DNA of 64,000 bases from Alkalihalophilus pseudofirmus OF4 (lineage in GTDB: Bacteria > Bacillota > Bacilli > Bacillales > Bacillaceae_D): NCBI RefSeq assembly GCF_000005825.2, contig NC_013791.2:434001-498000 (forward strand). The letters are read 5' to 3'. A program made the position numbers and the translations under genes. Below, one piece after another: positions 51,877 through 63,190 of the stretch (position 1 is its first letter; each line of letters begins with the position of its first letter). The notes under the pieces are model-generated. The model saw nothing but the letters and a program-made list of their open reading frames with translations, made no database searches and was not told the origin of the DNA.

Positions 51877-53613
51877 ATGAGAAAGATTTTTGCGTTTATT
51901 AAGCCATATCGATTTCCGATGTGGATTGCCATTGTACTAATGTTAGTAGAGCTAGCAGTTGAACTTTTTCATCCCCTTCTATTAGCAAGGATTATTGATG
52001 AAGGTGTTGTTGCTGGGGATATAGATATTGTTATAAGGTGGGGGCTTATTATGATAGGAATGTCATTTTTGGCTTTTCTATCAGGAGTGATTAATTCTTT
52101 TTATGCTGCCCATGTGTCGCAAAGCACAGGGTTTGATTTAAGGCAGAGCATGTATACAAGAGTACAGTCATTTGCCTATTCTAAACTGCAAAATTTTGAA
52201 ACCTCGTCTCTTATTACAAGAATGACAAATGATGTGACACAAATTCAAAATACGATATTTATGAGTTTGCGAATTATGATGCGAGCCCCGTTGCTGGTCA
52301 TTGGAGGAACCATTATGGCTTTTGTGGTGAATGCAAAGCTTGCGTTATTTCTTGTGGTCACAATCCCAATTCTTATCTTTTTTCTTATTTGGATGATGAA
52401 AAAGGGCGGCAGCATGTTTCGCGAGGTCCAAAATAAGCTTGATCAACTGAATCATGTCATGCGCGAAAATTTAAAAGGGATACGAATTATAAAAGCTTTT
52501 GTACGGAGAAACCATGAAGGAAAACGATTTAACAAGGACAATGAACAATTAAAAGATCAGACAATAAAAGCGCTGCGGTTAATGGAAGTGACGATGCCTG
52601 TCCTTTTATTGTTAATGAACGGTGCGATTATTGGAGTGCTCTGGTTTGGAGCGATCGATGTTGGGGCTAATCAAGCTCAAGTCGGTGAAGTAGTGGCAAT
52701 TATTAATTATGCAACAAGAATTACTTCAGCTTTGACGGTATTTTCAATGATCATCATCGTCTTTTCAAGAGCAAGAGCTTCAGCGGCCCGTATTGATGAG
52801 GTTCTCTCAACTGAAACAGGAATGGAAGACGGAGATATTGAGACAGCTATTGAACAAAGTAAACAGAGTGATACACATATCGAATTTAATCATGTAACGT
52901 TTAACTATCCAAGAAGCCAAAAAGATGTATTAAAGGATCTTTCCTTCTATGTGAAAAGAGGGGAAACAGTCGCTATATTAGGGGCAACGGGTTCAGGGAA
53001 GTCGAGCTTATTCCAGCTCATTCCTAGGCTGTATGATCCAAAAAAAGGCTCCATTTCTATTGACGGGATCGACTTGCGGGAATGGGAAATGGGTAAGCTG
53101 CGCCAGATGATGGGTTATGTGCCGCAAGAATCTCTTTTGTTTACAGGTTCTATAAAAGAGAATCTAAGCTGGGGGAGAAAAGAGAGCACAGAAAGAGAGA
53201 TGGAGGCATCTGCGAGGGCGGCTCAAATTCACGATACGATTGCTGCTCTTCCAAAACAATATGAAACAAGAATTGGTCAAAAGGGTGTCAATCTCTCTGG
53301 AGGGCAAAAGCAAAGGATTTCGATTGCCAGAGCTCTTATCCGGCAGCCGTGTATCCTGCTGCTCGATGATAGTACAAGTGCGCTTGATATGAAAACAGAA
53401 AGAAAGTTTTTGAAAGCATTAGAAGAATACCCTTGTACGACCCTTATTATTACACAAAAAATAAAGACCGCGATGGCAGCTGACCGGATTTTCCTTTTAG
53501 ATCAAGGCCGGATGCTTGCTTGCGGATCGCATGAAGAACTGTTAAAAGACTCAGATCTTTACCAACAGATCGCTCAATCTCAGCTAGGAAAGGAGGAGAC
53601 ACACCATGTTTGA
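51877..53613 (+). CDS. ABC exporter half-transporter A (degenerate ATPase site)
   Basis: 578 aa, six-helix membrane domain (about 1-300) plus ATPase. Walker A GATGSGKSSL, signature LSGGQKQR intact, but the catalytic glutamate after Walker B is Asp (LLLDDSTSALD) and the H-loop His is Gln (IITQKIKT). It therefore contributes the Walker motifs of a non-hydrolysing site and the good signature for the partner. Closest to YfiB-type multidrug half-transporters. Overlaps the partner gene by eight bases. Confidence 0.92.
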   Translation: MRKIFAFIKPYRFPMWIAIVLMLVELAVELFHPLLLARIIDEGVVAGDIDIVIRWGLIMIGMSFLAFLSGVINSFYAAHVSQSTGFDLRQSMYTRVQSFAYSKLQNFETSSLITRMTNDVTQIQNTIFMSLRIMMRAPLLVIGGTIMAFVVNAKLALFLVVTIPILIFFLIWMMKKGGSMFREVQNKLDQLNHVMRENLKGIRIIKAFVRRNHEGKRFNKDNEQLKDQTIKALRLMEVTMPVLLLLMNGAIIGVLWFGAIDVGANQAQVGEVVAIINYATRITSALTVFSMIIIVFSRARASAARIDEVLSTETGMEDGDIETAIEQSKQSDTHIEFNHVTFNYPRSQKDVLKDLSFYVKRGETVAILGATGSGKSSLFQLIPRLYDPKKGSISIDGIDLREWEMGKLRQMMGYVPQESLLFTGSIKENLSWGRKESTEREMEASARAAQIHDTIAALPKQYETRIGQKGVNLSGGQKQRISIARALIRQPCILLLDDSTSALDMKTERKFLKALEEYPCTTLIITQKIKTAMAADRIFLLDQGRMLACGSHEELLKDSDLYQQIAQSQLGKEETHHV

Positions 53614-55417
53614 TCTTTTGACTCGTCCATTTAAGTATCAACCAATTGATTGGAGAGCGAGTGAACCAGCAACAAAGGGCAAGAAAAAGGAAAGAGCGAA
53701 GGATTGGTCAGGCACATTATCTAGGCTTTGGTCTTATTTAGCCGTATATAAGGGCAAGCTTTTCCTTGTTGTGCTTATGGTGGTAGCAAGTTCGGTACTG
53801 AGCTTGCTTGGTCCTTTTCTAGTCGGAGTTTCGATTGATCGATTTATTGTCACAAATGAATTAAACGGTCTAACGACACTGCTGGTATTCTTATTTATTA
53901 TCTATATTGGGCACTCAGTGAGCATTTGGCTGCAAAATTACTGGATGGTGGAGGTAGCACAGAAGTCTGTGTACGAAATAAGGATGCACCTATTCACACA
54001 TCTTCAAAAGCTGCCCATTCCGTTCTTTGATAAGAGGCAGCACGGGGAATTAATGAGTCGTGTCACAAATGATATGGAAAATGTCAGTTCTACTTTAAAT
54101 AGTTCCGTGATCCAAATTCTCTCAAGTGTATTAACGTTTATTGGCATCCTAGGAGTGATGATTTACTTAAGTCCATTAATGACAGTCTTGACACTTCTAA
54201 TTATTCCAGTAATGGTGCTTGGGCTGAAATGGATCACAAGAAGAACAAGTGTCTTTTTTAAAGAGCAGCAGCGAAATATAGGTGATGTAAATGGATTTAT
54301 TGAGGAAACTGTATCAGGGCAGTCCATGGTGAAGGTGTTCTCTCAAGAAGAGAGGGTCATTGGCGAGTTTGAAGAGAAGAACCAGAAATTAAAGCAATCT
54401 GGGTTTTGGGCTCAAACGTACTCTGGATTTATTCCAAAGGTAATGAATGTACTTAATAATTTGAGCTTTGCAGTCATTGCAGGTGTTGGCGGTGTGCTCG
54501 TTCTTCAAGATGCAATTACGATAGGGGTCATCGTTATTTTTGCTGAATATGCTAGACAGTTTACTAGACCGTTAAATGATTTAGCTAACCAGTTCAACAC
54601 GCTTCTCTCAGCAGTTGCAGGGGCTGAGAGAGTCTTTCAAATAATTGATGAGCCGGTAGAAAAAGATCAAAAAGACAGCCTGCCTGTACCTCAGTTTAAA
54701 GGGAATGTAGACTTTAGGAATGTCTCGTTTTCTTATGAAAAAGATGAGAAAATTATTGATGACATTAATTTCACTGTCAAATCAGGTGAAACCGCTGCGT
54801 TCGTAGGGCCGACCGGAGCAGGGAAAACGACCATTATTAATATGATCTCTCGTTTTTATAACCCGGATTCAGGGGAGATTTTGTTTGATGGAGAACAGGT
54901 GAACAGGTATGACAGAGAAGAAGTAAGGAGGCAGCTGGGTTATGTTCTTCAAGACCCGTTTTTATTTGAGGGAACGATTAGAGAGAACATTCGGTATGGG
55001 AGATTAAGTGCGACTGATGATGAAGTCGAACAAGCAGCCAAAGAAGCAAATGCTCACTCCTTTATTTCTCACCTAGAGGAACAATATGACACGATCCTTT
55101 CTCAAGACGGGGGAGGAATCAGTCAAGGGCAAAAGCAGCTTATATCGATTGCTCGTGCTTTATTAGCTGATCCCTCTATCCTGATTTTAGATGAAGCAAC
55201 GAGCAGTATTGATACTGTCACAGAGTTGAAGATACAAGAAGCGCTCTTTAGATTAATGAGGGGAAGAACGAGCTTTGTTATTGCGCACAGATTGAATACA
55301 ATTGAGAAGGCAGATAAAATTTTTGTGTTAGTAGATGGAAAGATTATTGAACAAGGAACGCATGAAGAACTTAGACATCAAAGAGGCTACTACCAGAAAT
55401 TATACGAAGGGGATTAA
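53606..55417 (+). CDS. ABC exporter half-transporter B (canonical ATPase site)
   Basis: 603 aa, partner of the preceding gene. Walker A VGPTGAGKTT, Walker B with Glu (ILILDEATSSID), H-loop VIAHRLNT, all intact, but its own signature is ISQGQKQ rather than LSGGQ. Joined with half A, one ATP site is consensus and the other degenerate, the mark of heterodimeric exporters (YfiC/BmrCD/TM287-288 type). The substrate is not evident; neighbours are a peptidase and a KinB-like kinase. Confidence 0.92.
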   Translation: MFDLLTRPFKYQPIDWRASEPATKGKKKERAKDWSGTLSRLWSYLAVYKGKLFLVVLMVVASSVLSLLGPFLVGVSIDRFIVTNELNGLTTLLVFLFIIYIGHSVSIWLQNYWMVEVAQKSVYEIRMHLFTHLQKLPIPFFDKRQHGELMSRVTNDMENVSSTLNSSVIQILSSVLTFIGILGVMIYLSPLMTVLTLLIIPVMVLGLKWITRRTSVFFKEQQRNIGDVNGFIEETVSGQSMVKVFSQEERVIGEFEEKNQKLKQSGFWAQTYSGFIPKVMNVLNNLSFAVIAGVGGVLVLQDAITIGVIVIFAEYARQFTRPLNDLANQFNTLLSAVAGAERVFQIIDEPVEKDQKDSLPVPQFKGNVDFRNVSFSYEKDEKIIDDINFTVKSGETAAFVGPTGAGKTTIINMISRFYNPDSGEILFDGEQVNRYDREEVRRQLGYVLQDPFLFEGTIRENIRYGRLSATDDEVEQAAKEANAHSFISHLEEQYDTILSQDGGGISQGQKQLISIARALLADPSILILDEATSSIDTVTELKIQEALFRLMRGRTSFVIAHRLNTIEKADKIFVLVDGKIIEQGTHEELRHQRGYYQKLYEGD

Positions 55418-55473
55418 GAGTAAGGCTGTACGCCTAATACTTCATAAAAAAATAGAGTCCATATCCTATGATC

Positions 55474-55508
55474 AAAAGAGCTGTGCTTTAGGGCAGCTCT
55501 TTATTTTA
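55474..55508 (+). terminator. Terminator of the ABC exporter operon
   Basis: Arms AAAGAGCTG and CAGCTCTTT around TGCTTTAGGG, then ATTTT. Confidence 0.8.
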
Positions 55509-55617
55509 GGACCTTAGTTTCAGAATTTGTCGAAAATTGTGTGAGGAAAGTTAAAGGAATCACTCACTCTATGTCGAATGTACGAAAAAGAAAAATATAA
55601 ACTAGGGGTATTGAGAG

Positions 55618-56922
55618 ATGATCATAGAGAAGTTATTACTACAAGTTCTAATTGTTTTATCTCCTGTTCTAATATATAGTGTCATTTCAAATGGAAAAAA
55701 AGAACCTCGCTTTCCTTTTTTGATGGTATTTTACATGCTGGCTGGAGTATTATGCATCGTATTTTCCTACCAAACATTCGGTTTGTATTGGGACCTGCGC
55801 TATGTGATTGTCGTCTGTGCTTTTTTGTATGGAGGAGTGAGGACAGGCTGGGTGGTATTCGCTGTTTTAATGCTGACAAGAACCATTTACGGCGGAGACC
55901 ATTTACCATTTGCCTATCTTTGTATTACATCTGCTGCACTAGCCGCCTATTTTTTTCAAGCCAAGTATCAGCAAGTGGTGACAAAATGGAAAAAGGTATT
56001 ATTTACGATAGCGCTCTCACTTGTCCCGGTAGTTATACAGGTGACGATTACAATGATCTTAGTTAGTCAGCATGCGTTGCCGGTTATGGACGAATCGGTC
56101 TTAGCAAGCTACTTATTTTATTATGTATTGGTGATAATCATTGCGGCAGGATTCATCACACTCTTGCATGAAGCCGTTAATGAACGAAGACGAATGCAAG
56201 AAGAAATTATTCGTGCGGAGAAATTTAACACATTAGCGGGACTCGCCGCATCGATTGCTCATGAAGTGAGAAATCCTCTAACGGTAGTGAAAGGATTTCT
56301 GCAGTTAATGAAAGAAGATGACAAGAGCACGAATCAACAATATTTTTCTTTAGTACTCAATGAATTAGGTCGGGCAGAAAACATTATTAATGACTACTTG
56401 AGCTTTGCGAAGCCAGAATTGAAAAGTGTTGAAAATGTGAAGCTGCTAGAGACTGTCCAAGAAATCCAGGCACTGCTTCAGCCGTATGCGATTAAAGAGG
56501 GAGTACATTTAAATGAACTGCATGATATTGAAGAAGGGCTTTTAGTTAAGGCAGACAGAAATCAATTAAAGCAGGCTTTAATTAATTTTGTCAAAAATGC
56601 GATTGAAGCGACCCCTAATGGCGGGAATGTCAGTTTGATTGTTCAACAGACTGGTAACATGGTGACTGTTCATATCTCTGATACAGGAAAAGGAATGAAT
56701 AAAGAAGAGCTTAGCAGGATTGGTTCTTTATTTTACACTACGAAAGACAAAGGAACAGGCCTCGGGACAATGGTATCGATTCGCATTATTGAGGCGATGG
56801 CAGGGATGGTTACCTTTAAAAGTAAAGAATTAGTAGGTACCACAGTCTCTGTTTCTCTACCTGTTCAAAAAGAGCCAGCAACGATTCATTCAATTAATGA
56901 TAAGAAAAAAGAAGCAATGTAG
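55618..56922 (+). CDS. Orphan sensor kinase with 5TM-LYT domain (KinB-like)
   Basis: 434 aa. Five to six N-terminal helices (about 5-190) of the 5TMR-LYT class (VVCAFLYGGVRTGWVVFAVLMLTRTIYGG), then HisKA with His215 (AASIAHEVRNPLTVVKGFLQLM), N box NFVKNAIEATPNGG, DTGKGM, FYTTKDKGTGLGT. No response regulator adjacent. The pattern matches KinB-type sporulation kinases feeding Spo0F. Weak ribosome site (GGGGTATTGAG). Confidence 0.85.
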   Translation: MIIEKLLLQVLIVLSPVLIYSVISNGKKEPRFPFLMVFYMLAGVLCIVFSYQTFGLYWDLRYVIVVCAFLYGGVRTGWVVFAVLMLTRTIYGGDHLPFAYLCITSAALAAYFFQAKYQQVVTKWKKVLFTIALSLVPVVIQVTITMILVSQHALPVMDESVLASYLFYYVLVIIIAAGFITLLHEAVNERRRMQEEIIRAEKFNTLAGLAASIAHEVRNPLTVVKGFLQLMKEDDKSTNQQYFSLVLNELGRAENIINDYLSFAKPELKSVENVKLLETVQEIQALLQPYAIKEGVHLNELHDIEEGLLVKADRNQLKQALINFVKNAIEATPNGGNVSLIVQQTGNMVTVHISDTGKGMNKEELSRIGSLFYTTKDKGTGLGTMVSIRIIEAMAGMVTFKSKELVGTTVSVSLPVQKEPATIHSINDKKKEAM

Positions 56923-56945
56923 TGAAGCGAATATATTGTTATGGA

Positions 56946-56986
56946 AAACAGGAGAATTGGTGATAAAAACAATTCTCCTGTTTGTA
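56946..56986. terminator. Bidirectional terminator
   Basis: Arms AAACAGGAGAATTG and CAATTCTCCTGTTT, between the convergent kinase and DUF779 genes. Confidence 0.9.
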
Positions 56987-57346
56987 TTAAGTTAATCCTA
57001 ATTCGATTCTTTCTTCGTTTGTGAACACTCGTGACCGCGTTAGAAACCTTTTACCTTCAGGTCCTTCTAATGAAAACATGCCGCCACGGCCTGCCACGAC
57101 ATCAATAATAAGCTGCGTATGCTTCCAATATTGATATTGATCTTTGGCAATGTAGAAAGGACAATCGGCAATATGGCCGAGCAGTACATCTTGATCGCCA
57201 AAATTCAATTCTCCTTGTTGGTAGCACATCGGGGAGCTGCCATCGCAGCATCCCCCCGATTGATGAAACATCAAAGGTCCGTGAATGTCTTTTAGGTAGT
57301 GTATGAATTTTAGAGTCGCGTCGGTTGCTACAACACGCTCAACCAT
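56987..57346 (-). CDS. DUF779 protein, partner of aldehyde dehydrogenase
   Basis: About 119 aa. DUF779 hallmarks: GPLMFHQSGGCCDGSSPMC, then FYIAKDQYQYWKHTQLIIDVV and GRGGMFSLEGPEGKRFLTRSR. Second ATG is the start (six bases from GGAGGG). The cysteine pair and the constant association with ExaC/AldA-type aldehyde dehydrogenases suggest a maturation or redox partner, but it is not characterised. 21 bases after the dehydrogenase stop. Confidence 0.88.
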   Translation of the reverse strand: MVERVVATDATLKFIHYLKDIHGPLMFHQSGGCCDGSSPMCYQQGELNFGDQDVLLGHIADCPFYIAKDQYQYWKHTQLIIDVVAGRGGMFSLEGPEGKRFLTRSRVFTNEERIELGLT

Positions 57347-57367
57347 CAGCATCCCTCCGTTCTAGAT

Positions 57368-58888
57368 TTAAAAGAATCCAAGTGCATCTTCGCTGTAGCT
57401 AACGAGCAGGTTTTTCGTTTGCTGATAGTGGCTTAGCATCATTTTATGATTCTCACGACCAATACCTGACTTTTTGTATCCGCCAAATGCAGCATGAGCT
57501 GGGTAGGCGTGGTAGCAGTTCGTCCAGACACGTCCAGCTTGGATTTCACGTCCGAAGCGGTAGGCTGTGTTTATATTTCGTGACCATACACCTGCTCCAA
57601 GACCGTATAACGTATCGTTAGCAATGGCTAAAGCTTCTGCATCATCTTTAAATGTAGTAACTGAAACGACAGGGCCGAAAATTTCTTCTTGGAAAATACG
57701 CATATTATTTGTTCCAGCAAAGACAGTTGGCTGAACATAATAACCGTTAGCTAGATCGCCTTCAAGCTGGTTGCGTCCGCCGCCGGCAAGGCAAGTGGCG
57801 CCTTCTTGTTTTCCAATATCCAAGTAAGAAAGGATTTTTTCAAGCTGCTCTTGTGAAGCTTGTGCACCCATCATTGTATCTGGGTCTAGCGGGTTTCCTG
57901 TTTTGATTTCTTTAACACGAGCAATGACACGCTCCATAAATTCATCATAAATGGATTCGTGAACGAGGGCGCGGGACGGGCATGTACATACTTCACCTTG
58001 ATTTAGGGCAAACATGACAAAGCCTTCTACCGCTTTATTTAAGAACGCATCATCCTTATCCATAATATCGGCGAAGAAAATATTTGGAGATTTGCCGCCA
58101 AGCTCTAAAGTGACCGGAATAATATTTTCAGAAGCATACTGCATAATTAAGCGGCCGGTTGTTGTCTCTCCAGTAAATGCTACTTTAGCAATACGGTTGC
58201 TTTGAGCAAGCGGCTTACCTGCCTCAACACCAAAACCGTTAACTACGTTTAATACCCCTTTTGGAAGCAGATCTTCAATCAGCTCTAATAAAACAAAGAT
58301 TGAAACAGGAGTCTGCTCGGCTGGCTTTAATACAACGCAGTTTCCTGCAGCAAGGGCCGGTGCCAATTTCCAAGTTGCCATAAGAAGAGGGAAGTTCCAC
58401 GGGATGATCTGTCCGACAACGCCTAAAGGCTCTTGGAAATGGTAAGCGACTGTATTCTCGTCAATTTGAGAAATGCTTCCTTCCTCAGCACGAAGGACGC
58501 CAGCGAAATAGCGGAAATGATCAACAGCAAGCGGGATATCGGCATTTAAGGTTTCACGGACAGCTTTACCGTTTTCCCATGTTTCACTTACAGCAAGCAT
58601 TTCAAGGTTTTCTTCCATACGATCAGCAATTTTATTTAAAATATTCGCACGTTCTGCCGGAGACGTTTTCCCCCAGCTGTCCTTTGCGGCGTGCGCTGCA
58701 TCAAGTGCTAGCTCAATATCTTCAGCAGAAGATCTAGCAACCTCGCAAAACACCTGTCCGGTTACAGGAGTAATATTTTCGAAGTATTTCCCACCTGCAG
58801 GAGGTGTCCATTCTCCGTTGATATAGTTTTCGTAACGATCCTTAAAGTGAATGAGTGCGCCTTCAGTGTTTGGGTTCTTGTAGACCAT
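57368..58888 (-). CDS. NAD-dependent aldehyde dehydrogenase (ExaC/AldA-like)
   Basis: 506 aa from 58888, set by AGGAGGAG; a much longer upstream extension crosses the regulatory region and is not real. ALDH motifs: [40 protein letters not shown], catalytic Cys in [12 protein letters not shown], and [10 protein letters not shown]. Ends [18 protein letters not shown], typical for acetaldehyde/aliphatic dehydrogenases linked to alcohol use. Operon with DUF779. Confidence 0.93.
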   Translation of the reverse strand: MVYKNPNTEGALIHFKDRYENYINGEWTPPAGGKYFENITPVTGQVFCEVARSSAEDIELALDAAHAAKDSWGKTSPAERANILNKIADRMEENLEMLAVSETWENGKAVRETLNADIPLAVDHFRYFAGVLRAEEGSISQIDENTVAYHFQEPLGVVGQIIPWNFPLLMATWKLAPALAAGNCVVLKPAEQTPVSIFVLLELIEDLLPKGVLNVVNGFGVEAGKPLAQSNRIAKVAFTGETTTGRLIMQYASENIIPVTLELGGKSPNIFFADIMDKDDAFLNKAVEGFVMFALNQGEVCTCPSRALVHESIYDEFMERVIARVKEIKTGNPLDPDTMMGAQASQEQLEKILSYLDIGKQEGATCLAGGGRNQLEGDLANGYYVQPTVFAGTNNMRIFQEEIFGPVVSVTTFKDDAEALAIANDTLYGLGAGVWSRNINTAYRFGREIQAGRVWTNCYHAYPAHAAFGGYKKSGIGRENHKMMLSHYQQTKNLLVSYSEDALGFF

Positions 58889-58952
58889 GTAAACTCCTCC
58901 TAAGTAAGTTGATATAAATGTATTGAACATCACTTGTCCAAGATTTAATTTA

Positions 58953-58966
58953 TGAAAGCGGTTGCA
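58953..58966. promoter_or_regulatory. cre-like site upstream of the aldehyde dehydrogenase
   Basis: TGAAAGCGGTTGCA fits the CcpA box TGWAANCGNTNWCA with one mismatch, 65 bases before the start codon. A minus-strand TTGGAC with TTATAT lies between it and the gene. Confidence 0.6.
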
Positions 58967-59043
58967 ATAATAGACGTATAAACAGAGATCACATTCACAT
59001 GATAAAATAGATCGAGACCCTTTATAAGAGAGGACCTGTAAAT

Positions 59044-59733
59044 GTGAGAATTCAATTATATATGAGCAACACTGGTTATTGCTCAAGAAGAGAAACAGAA
59101 AGACTATTGGCTGCTGGTCGAATAACGGTTAATGGTAAAACAGCGACAAAAGATACATTTGTTGATACAGATGACTGTATTTTATTAGATGGTTCGCCGG
59201 TTCCGATGAAGGAACGAAATATTTACCTTTTGTTACATAAACCAACGGGCATTGTATGTACGGCCCAAAGGCAGGTCAAAAATAATCTGATTGATTACAT
59301 GAATTATCGTGAACGGATTTTTGCTGTTGGACGTCTAGATAAAGATTCTGAAGGCCTGCTTCTCTTAACGAATGATGGTGATATTGTAAACAAAATCATG
59401 CGAGTCGAAAATGGTCACGAAAAAGAATATATTGTAACCGTTGACCGTCCTTATCCTGATACATTTTTAAAGAGTATGGCGAGTGGTGTTGAGATTCTAG
59501 ATCAAGTGACAGAGCCATGTACTGTTACGAGAATCGATGAAATGACGTTTCGAATTATCTTAAAGCAAGGCTTAAATCGTCAAATTAGACGCATGACAAA
59601 AGAGTTCGGATATTATGTGACAAGACTTCGTCGCGTTCGAATTATGAATCTTTCAATAGATAGACTGCCATATGGACAATGGCGTGAATTAACAGATGAA
59701 GAACTTAATGTCTTGATGAAGGATCTTAGATGA
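59044..59733 (+). CDS. RsuA/RluF-family pseudouridine synthase
   Basis: 229 aa, GTG start after GAGGA. S4 RNA-binding domain about 1-55 ([26 protein letters not shown]), catalytic domain with Asp in [20 protein letters not shown], and [25 protein letters not shown]. Resembles RluF (23S rRNA position 2604) more than RsuA because of the GCSR-like S4 start and the short C-terminus. Divergent to the aldehyde dehydrogenase. Confidence 0.9.
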   Translation: MRIQLYMSNTGYCSRRETERLLAAGRITVNGKTATKDTFVDTDDCILLDGSPVPMKERNIYLLLHKPTGIVCTAQRQVKNNLIDYMNYRERIFAVGRLDKDSEGLLLLTNDGDIVNKIMRVENGHEKEYIVTVDRPYPDTFLKSMASGVEILDQVTEPCTVTRIDEMTFRIILKQGLNRQIRRMTKEFGYYVTRLRRVRIMNLSIDRLPYGQWRELTDEELNVLMKDLR

Positions 59734-59847
59734 GGGATTAGAAGTTGTTCGTACCACCTCCTATAAATAGTAGTGTACTAGAGATTCATAAAAAAGTCGA
59801 ATATTATTTTATTTTTCTGAAAATATATTCCTTTTCTTAAAGACCTC

Positions 59848-59876
59848 TTTACAAGATTCATAGAGTCATGTATATT
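59848..59876 (+). promoter_or_regulatory. SigA promoter of glpFK
   Basis: TTTACA (59848-59853), 17-base spacer, TATATT (59871-59876); about 35 bases before the leader terminator. Confidence 0.7.
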
Positions 59877-59912
59877 ATAGGCAAGTTTATATTGAAGCTG
59901 ATGAGTTCAATT

Positions 59913-59979
59913 GAGAGGCAGCTTTTTGCGAGATGTGATCTATTAAGATCGTACCTCGCAAAAAGTTGTCTCTTTTTTT
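59913..59979 (+). promoter_or_regulatory. GlpP-type antiterminator leader (conditional terminator) of glpFK
   Basis: Very strong stem, GAGAGGCAGCTTTTTGCGAG paired to CTCGCAAAAAGTTGTCTC, followed by seven T, between the promoter and glpF. In Bacillus the GlpP protein with glycerol-3-phosphate stops this type of leader hairpin from terminating. GlpP is encoded 2.7 kb downstream. Confidence 0.8.
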
Positions 59980-59988
59980 GTACCCATC

Positions 59989-60002
59989 GGTAACCGCTTC
60001 CA
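59989..60002. promoter_or_regulatory. cre-like CcpA site in the glpF leader
   Basis: GGTAACCGCTTCCA matches the CcpA box except for the first base; lies between the leader terminator and the ribosome site, so it would act as a roadblock. Confidence 0.55.
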
Positions 60003-60019
60003 AGAAAGGGGAGAGATGT

Positions 60020-60853
60020 ATGAGTGTCTATTTAGCTGAATTAATTGGTACAATGGTTTTAATTATTTTTGGTGGAGGGGTTGTAGCCGGCGTCGTACTT
60101 AAGAAGTCAAAAGCTGAAAACTCAGGCTGGATTGTCATTACATTTGGATGGGGATTTGCCGTAGCTTTTGCTGTATATGCAGTCGGCGGAATCAGCGGAG
60201 CACATTTAAATCCTGCTGTAACGCTAGGGCTCGCTTCGGTAGGAGAATTTTCTTGGAGTTTAGTTCCAGGGTATATCATCGCTCAAATTATTGGTGCATT
60301 TATTGGTGCGTGCATTGTCTTTATTCATTATCTGCCGCATTGGAGAGAAACAAAGGATCAAGGGGCAAAATTAGCGGTTTTCTCAACAGATCCAGCAATT
60401 GCGCATACGCCATCTAACTTAATTAGTGAGGCAATTGGAACGGCTGTATTATTGTTTGGGCTGCTAGCTATTGGAGCGAATCAATTTACAGAAGGATTAA
60501 ATCCTTTAATTGTCGGGTTCCTTATTGTAGCCATTGGGTTGTCATTAGGAGGCACTACTGGTTATGCTATTAACCCGGCAAGGGATCTTGGGCCGCGTTT
60601 AGCACATTTCTTTCTTCCGATAGCAGGAAAAGGCACATCGAACTGGAAGTATGCATGGGTGCCGGTTGCAGGACCTGCAATTGGAGGTGTGCTAGGAGCA
60701 CAGTTCTATCATATTATGTTTAACGGTGGATCAGTTGTACCGTTATTTATTCTTATTGCACTTCTTATCATTATTAGTGCAGCGTCAAAATGGATGCCAT
60801 CTGAATCAAAGGTGACAACACATTATCAAAATAACGCAGAAAACGTTTCATAA
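60020..60853 (+). CDS. glpF: Glycerol facilitator
   Basis: 277 aa aquaglyceroporin. Six helices, two NPA boxes (HLNPAVTLGLAS and AINPARDLGPRLAHF with the D residue typical of glycerol channels). Start at 60020 after AAGGGGAGAG; an upstream in-frame codon would lie in the leader. 21 bases before glpK, so one operon; expression depends on the GlpP-sensitive leader and the cre site. Confidence 0.96.
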   Translation: MSVYLAELIGTMVLIIFGGGVVAGVVLKKSKAENSGWIVITFGWGFAVAFAVYAVGGISGAHLNPAVTLGLASVGEFSWSLVPGYIIAQIIGAFIGACIVFIHYLPHWRETKDQGAKLAVFSTDPAIAHTPSNLISEAIGTAVLLFGLLAIGANQFTEGLNPLIVGFLIVAIGLSLGGTTGYAINPARDLGPRLAHFFLPIAGKGTSNWKYAWVPVAGPAIGGVLGAQFYHIMFNGGSVVPLFILIALLIIISAASKWMPSESKVTTHYQNNAENVS

Positions 60854-62380
<1,527 letters not shown>

Positions 62381-62415
62381 TTCCTGCACTCTGACGCCCA
62401 TAAAGCCGGTTATTA

Positions 62416-62444
62416 TTTACGTGATAAATAAGACTTGCTATACT
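62416..62444 (+). promoter_or_regulatory. SigA promoter of glpP
   Basis: TTTACG (62416-62421), exact 17-base spacer, TATACT (62439-62444). Confidence 0.6.
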
Positions 62445-62475
62445 TGGGGTAAGTTAATAAAGAGTCTATGAGGAG

Positions 62476-62556
62476 AGGACTGCAACTTTTTTGATTAATG
62501 ATTTTCGTTAAGTGATACGTTAATGAATTGATCAAGTTTAGTTGTGGTCCTTTTTT
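62476..62556 (+). promoter_or_regulatory. GlpP-type leader terminator upstream of glpP
   Basis: Left arm GAGAGGACTGCAACTTTTTT, right arm AAGTTTAGTTGTGGTCC then TTTTTT. Shares the GAGAGG-CAGC/GCAAC-TTTTTTG block with the glpF leader, so glpP probably controls itself. Confidence 0.65.
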
Positions 62557-62599
62557 ATCTTGCTTCAATTAATTATTACGTAAAGTAAGGGTGAACCAT

Positions 62600-63160
62600 A
62601 TGAACTTTAACGGTCAAAAAGTGCTGCCGGCCATCAAGCGGATGAAAGATTTTGAAAAGGTGTTATCTAATAATGACGAATATATGGTCATGCTAGATCT
62701 TCATATTGCTCAGCTTGGTGCAGTCATGAATCAAACGAAAAGGGCTAATAAAAAAGTGATTCTTCATGCTGATATGATACAAGGGCTGAGAAATGATAAA
62801 TATTCCACTGAGTTTTTATGTCAGCAAATTAAACCGGCCGGTCTTATTTCAACGAGAGGCGATGTGCTTAGAACAGCTAAGAAAAATAACGTATTAGCTA
62901 TCCAGCGTTTATTTTTATTAGATACGATTGCCCTAGAGACAAGCTATAAGCTGGTTGAACAGATAGAGCCCGATTTTATTGAAGTCCTTCCAGGAGTGAT
63001 TCCTCACTATATCGAGAAGGTCAGAAAGGACACGAAGACTGAAGTTATAACGGGAGGGTTAATTGAAACAGAAGAGGATGCCACGAGAGCGTTTGAGGCA
63101 GGAGCGGTAGCCATTACAACCTCTAGAGAAGACTTATGGAAATTTAATATAGGCGACTAA
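62600..63160 (+). CDS. glpP: Glycerol-3-phosphate-responsive antiterminator GlpP
   Basis: 186 aa, start at 62600 (AAGGGTG six bases before). GlpP family TIM-barrel RNA-binding antiterminator: VLPAIKRMKDFEKVLS, HADMIQGLRNDKYSTEFLCQ, GLISTRGDVLRTAKKNNVLAIQRLFLLD, IEVLPGVIPHYI and ITGGLIETEEDATRAFEAGA. Binds mRNA leaders of glp operons in the presence of glycerol-3-phosphate. Here it is downstream of glpFK rather than upstream, as it is in B. subtilis. Confidence 0.96.
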   Translation: MNFNGQKVLPAIKRMKDFEKVLSNNDEYMVMLDLHIAQLGAVMNQTKRANKKVILHADMIQGLRNDKYSTEFLCQQIKPAGLISTRGDVLRTAKKNNVLAIQRLFLLDTIALETSYKLVEQIEPDFIEVLPGVIPHYIEKVRKDTKTEVITGGLIETEEDATRAFEAGAVAITTSREDLWKFNIGD

Positions 63161-63190
63161 AAAGGCTGCGAACTAACTCGCAGCCTTTTC
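63159..63190. terminator. Bidirectional terminator
   Basis: Arms AAAAGGCTGCGA and TCGCAGCCTTTT around ACTAAC. Confidence 0.92.

Noticed and set aside
58889-59086. N-terminal extension of the aldehyde dehydrogenase
   Set aside because: Runs through the cre site and promoter area into the divergent gene; the AGGAGGAG start gives the family length of 506 aa.
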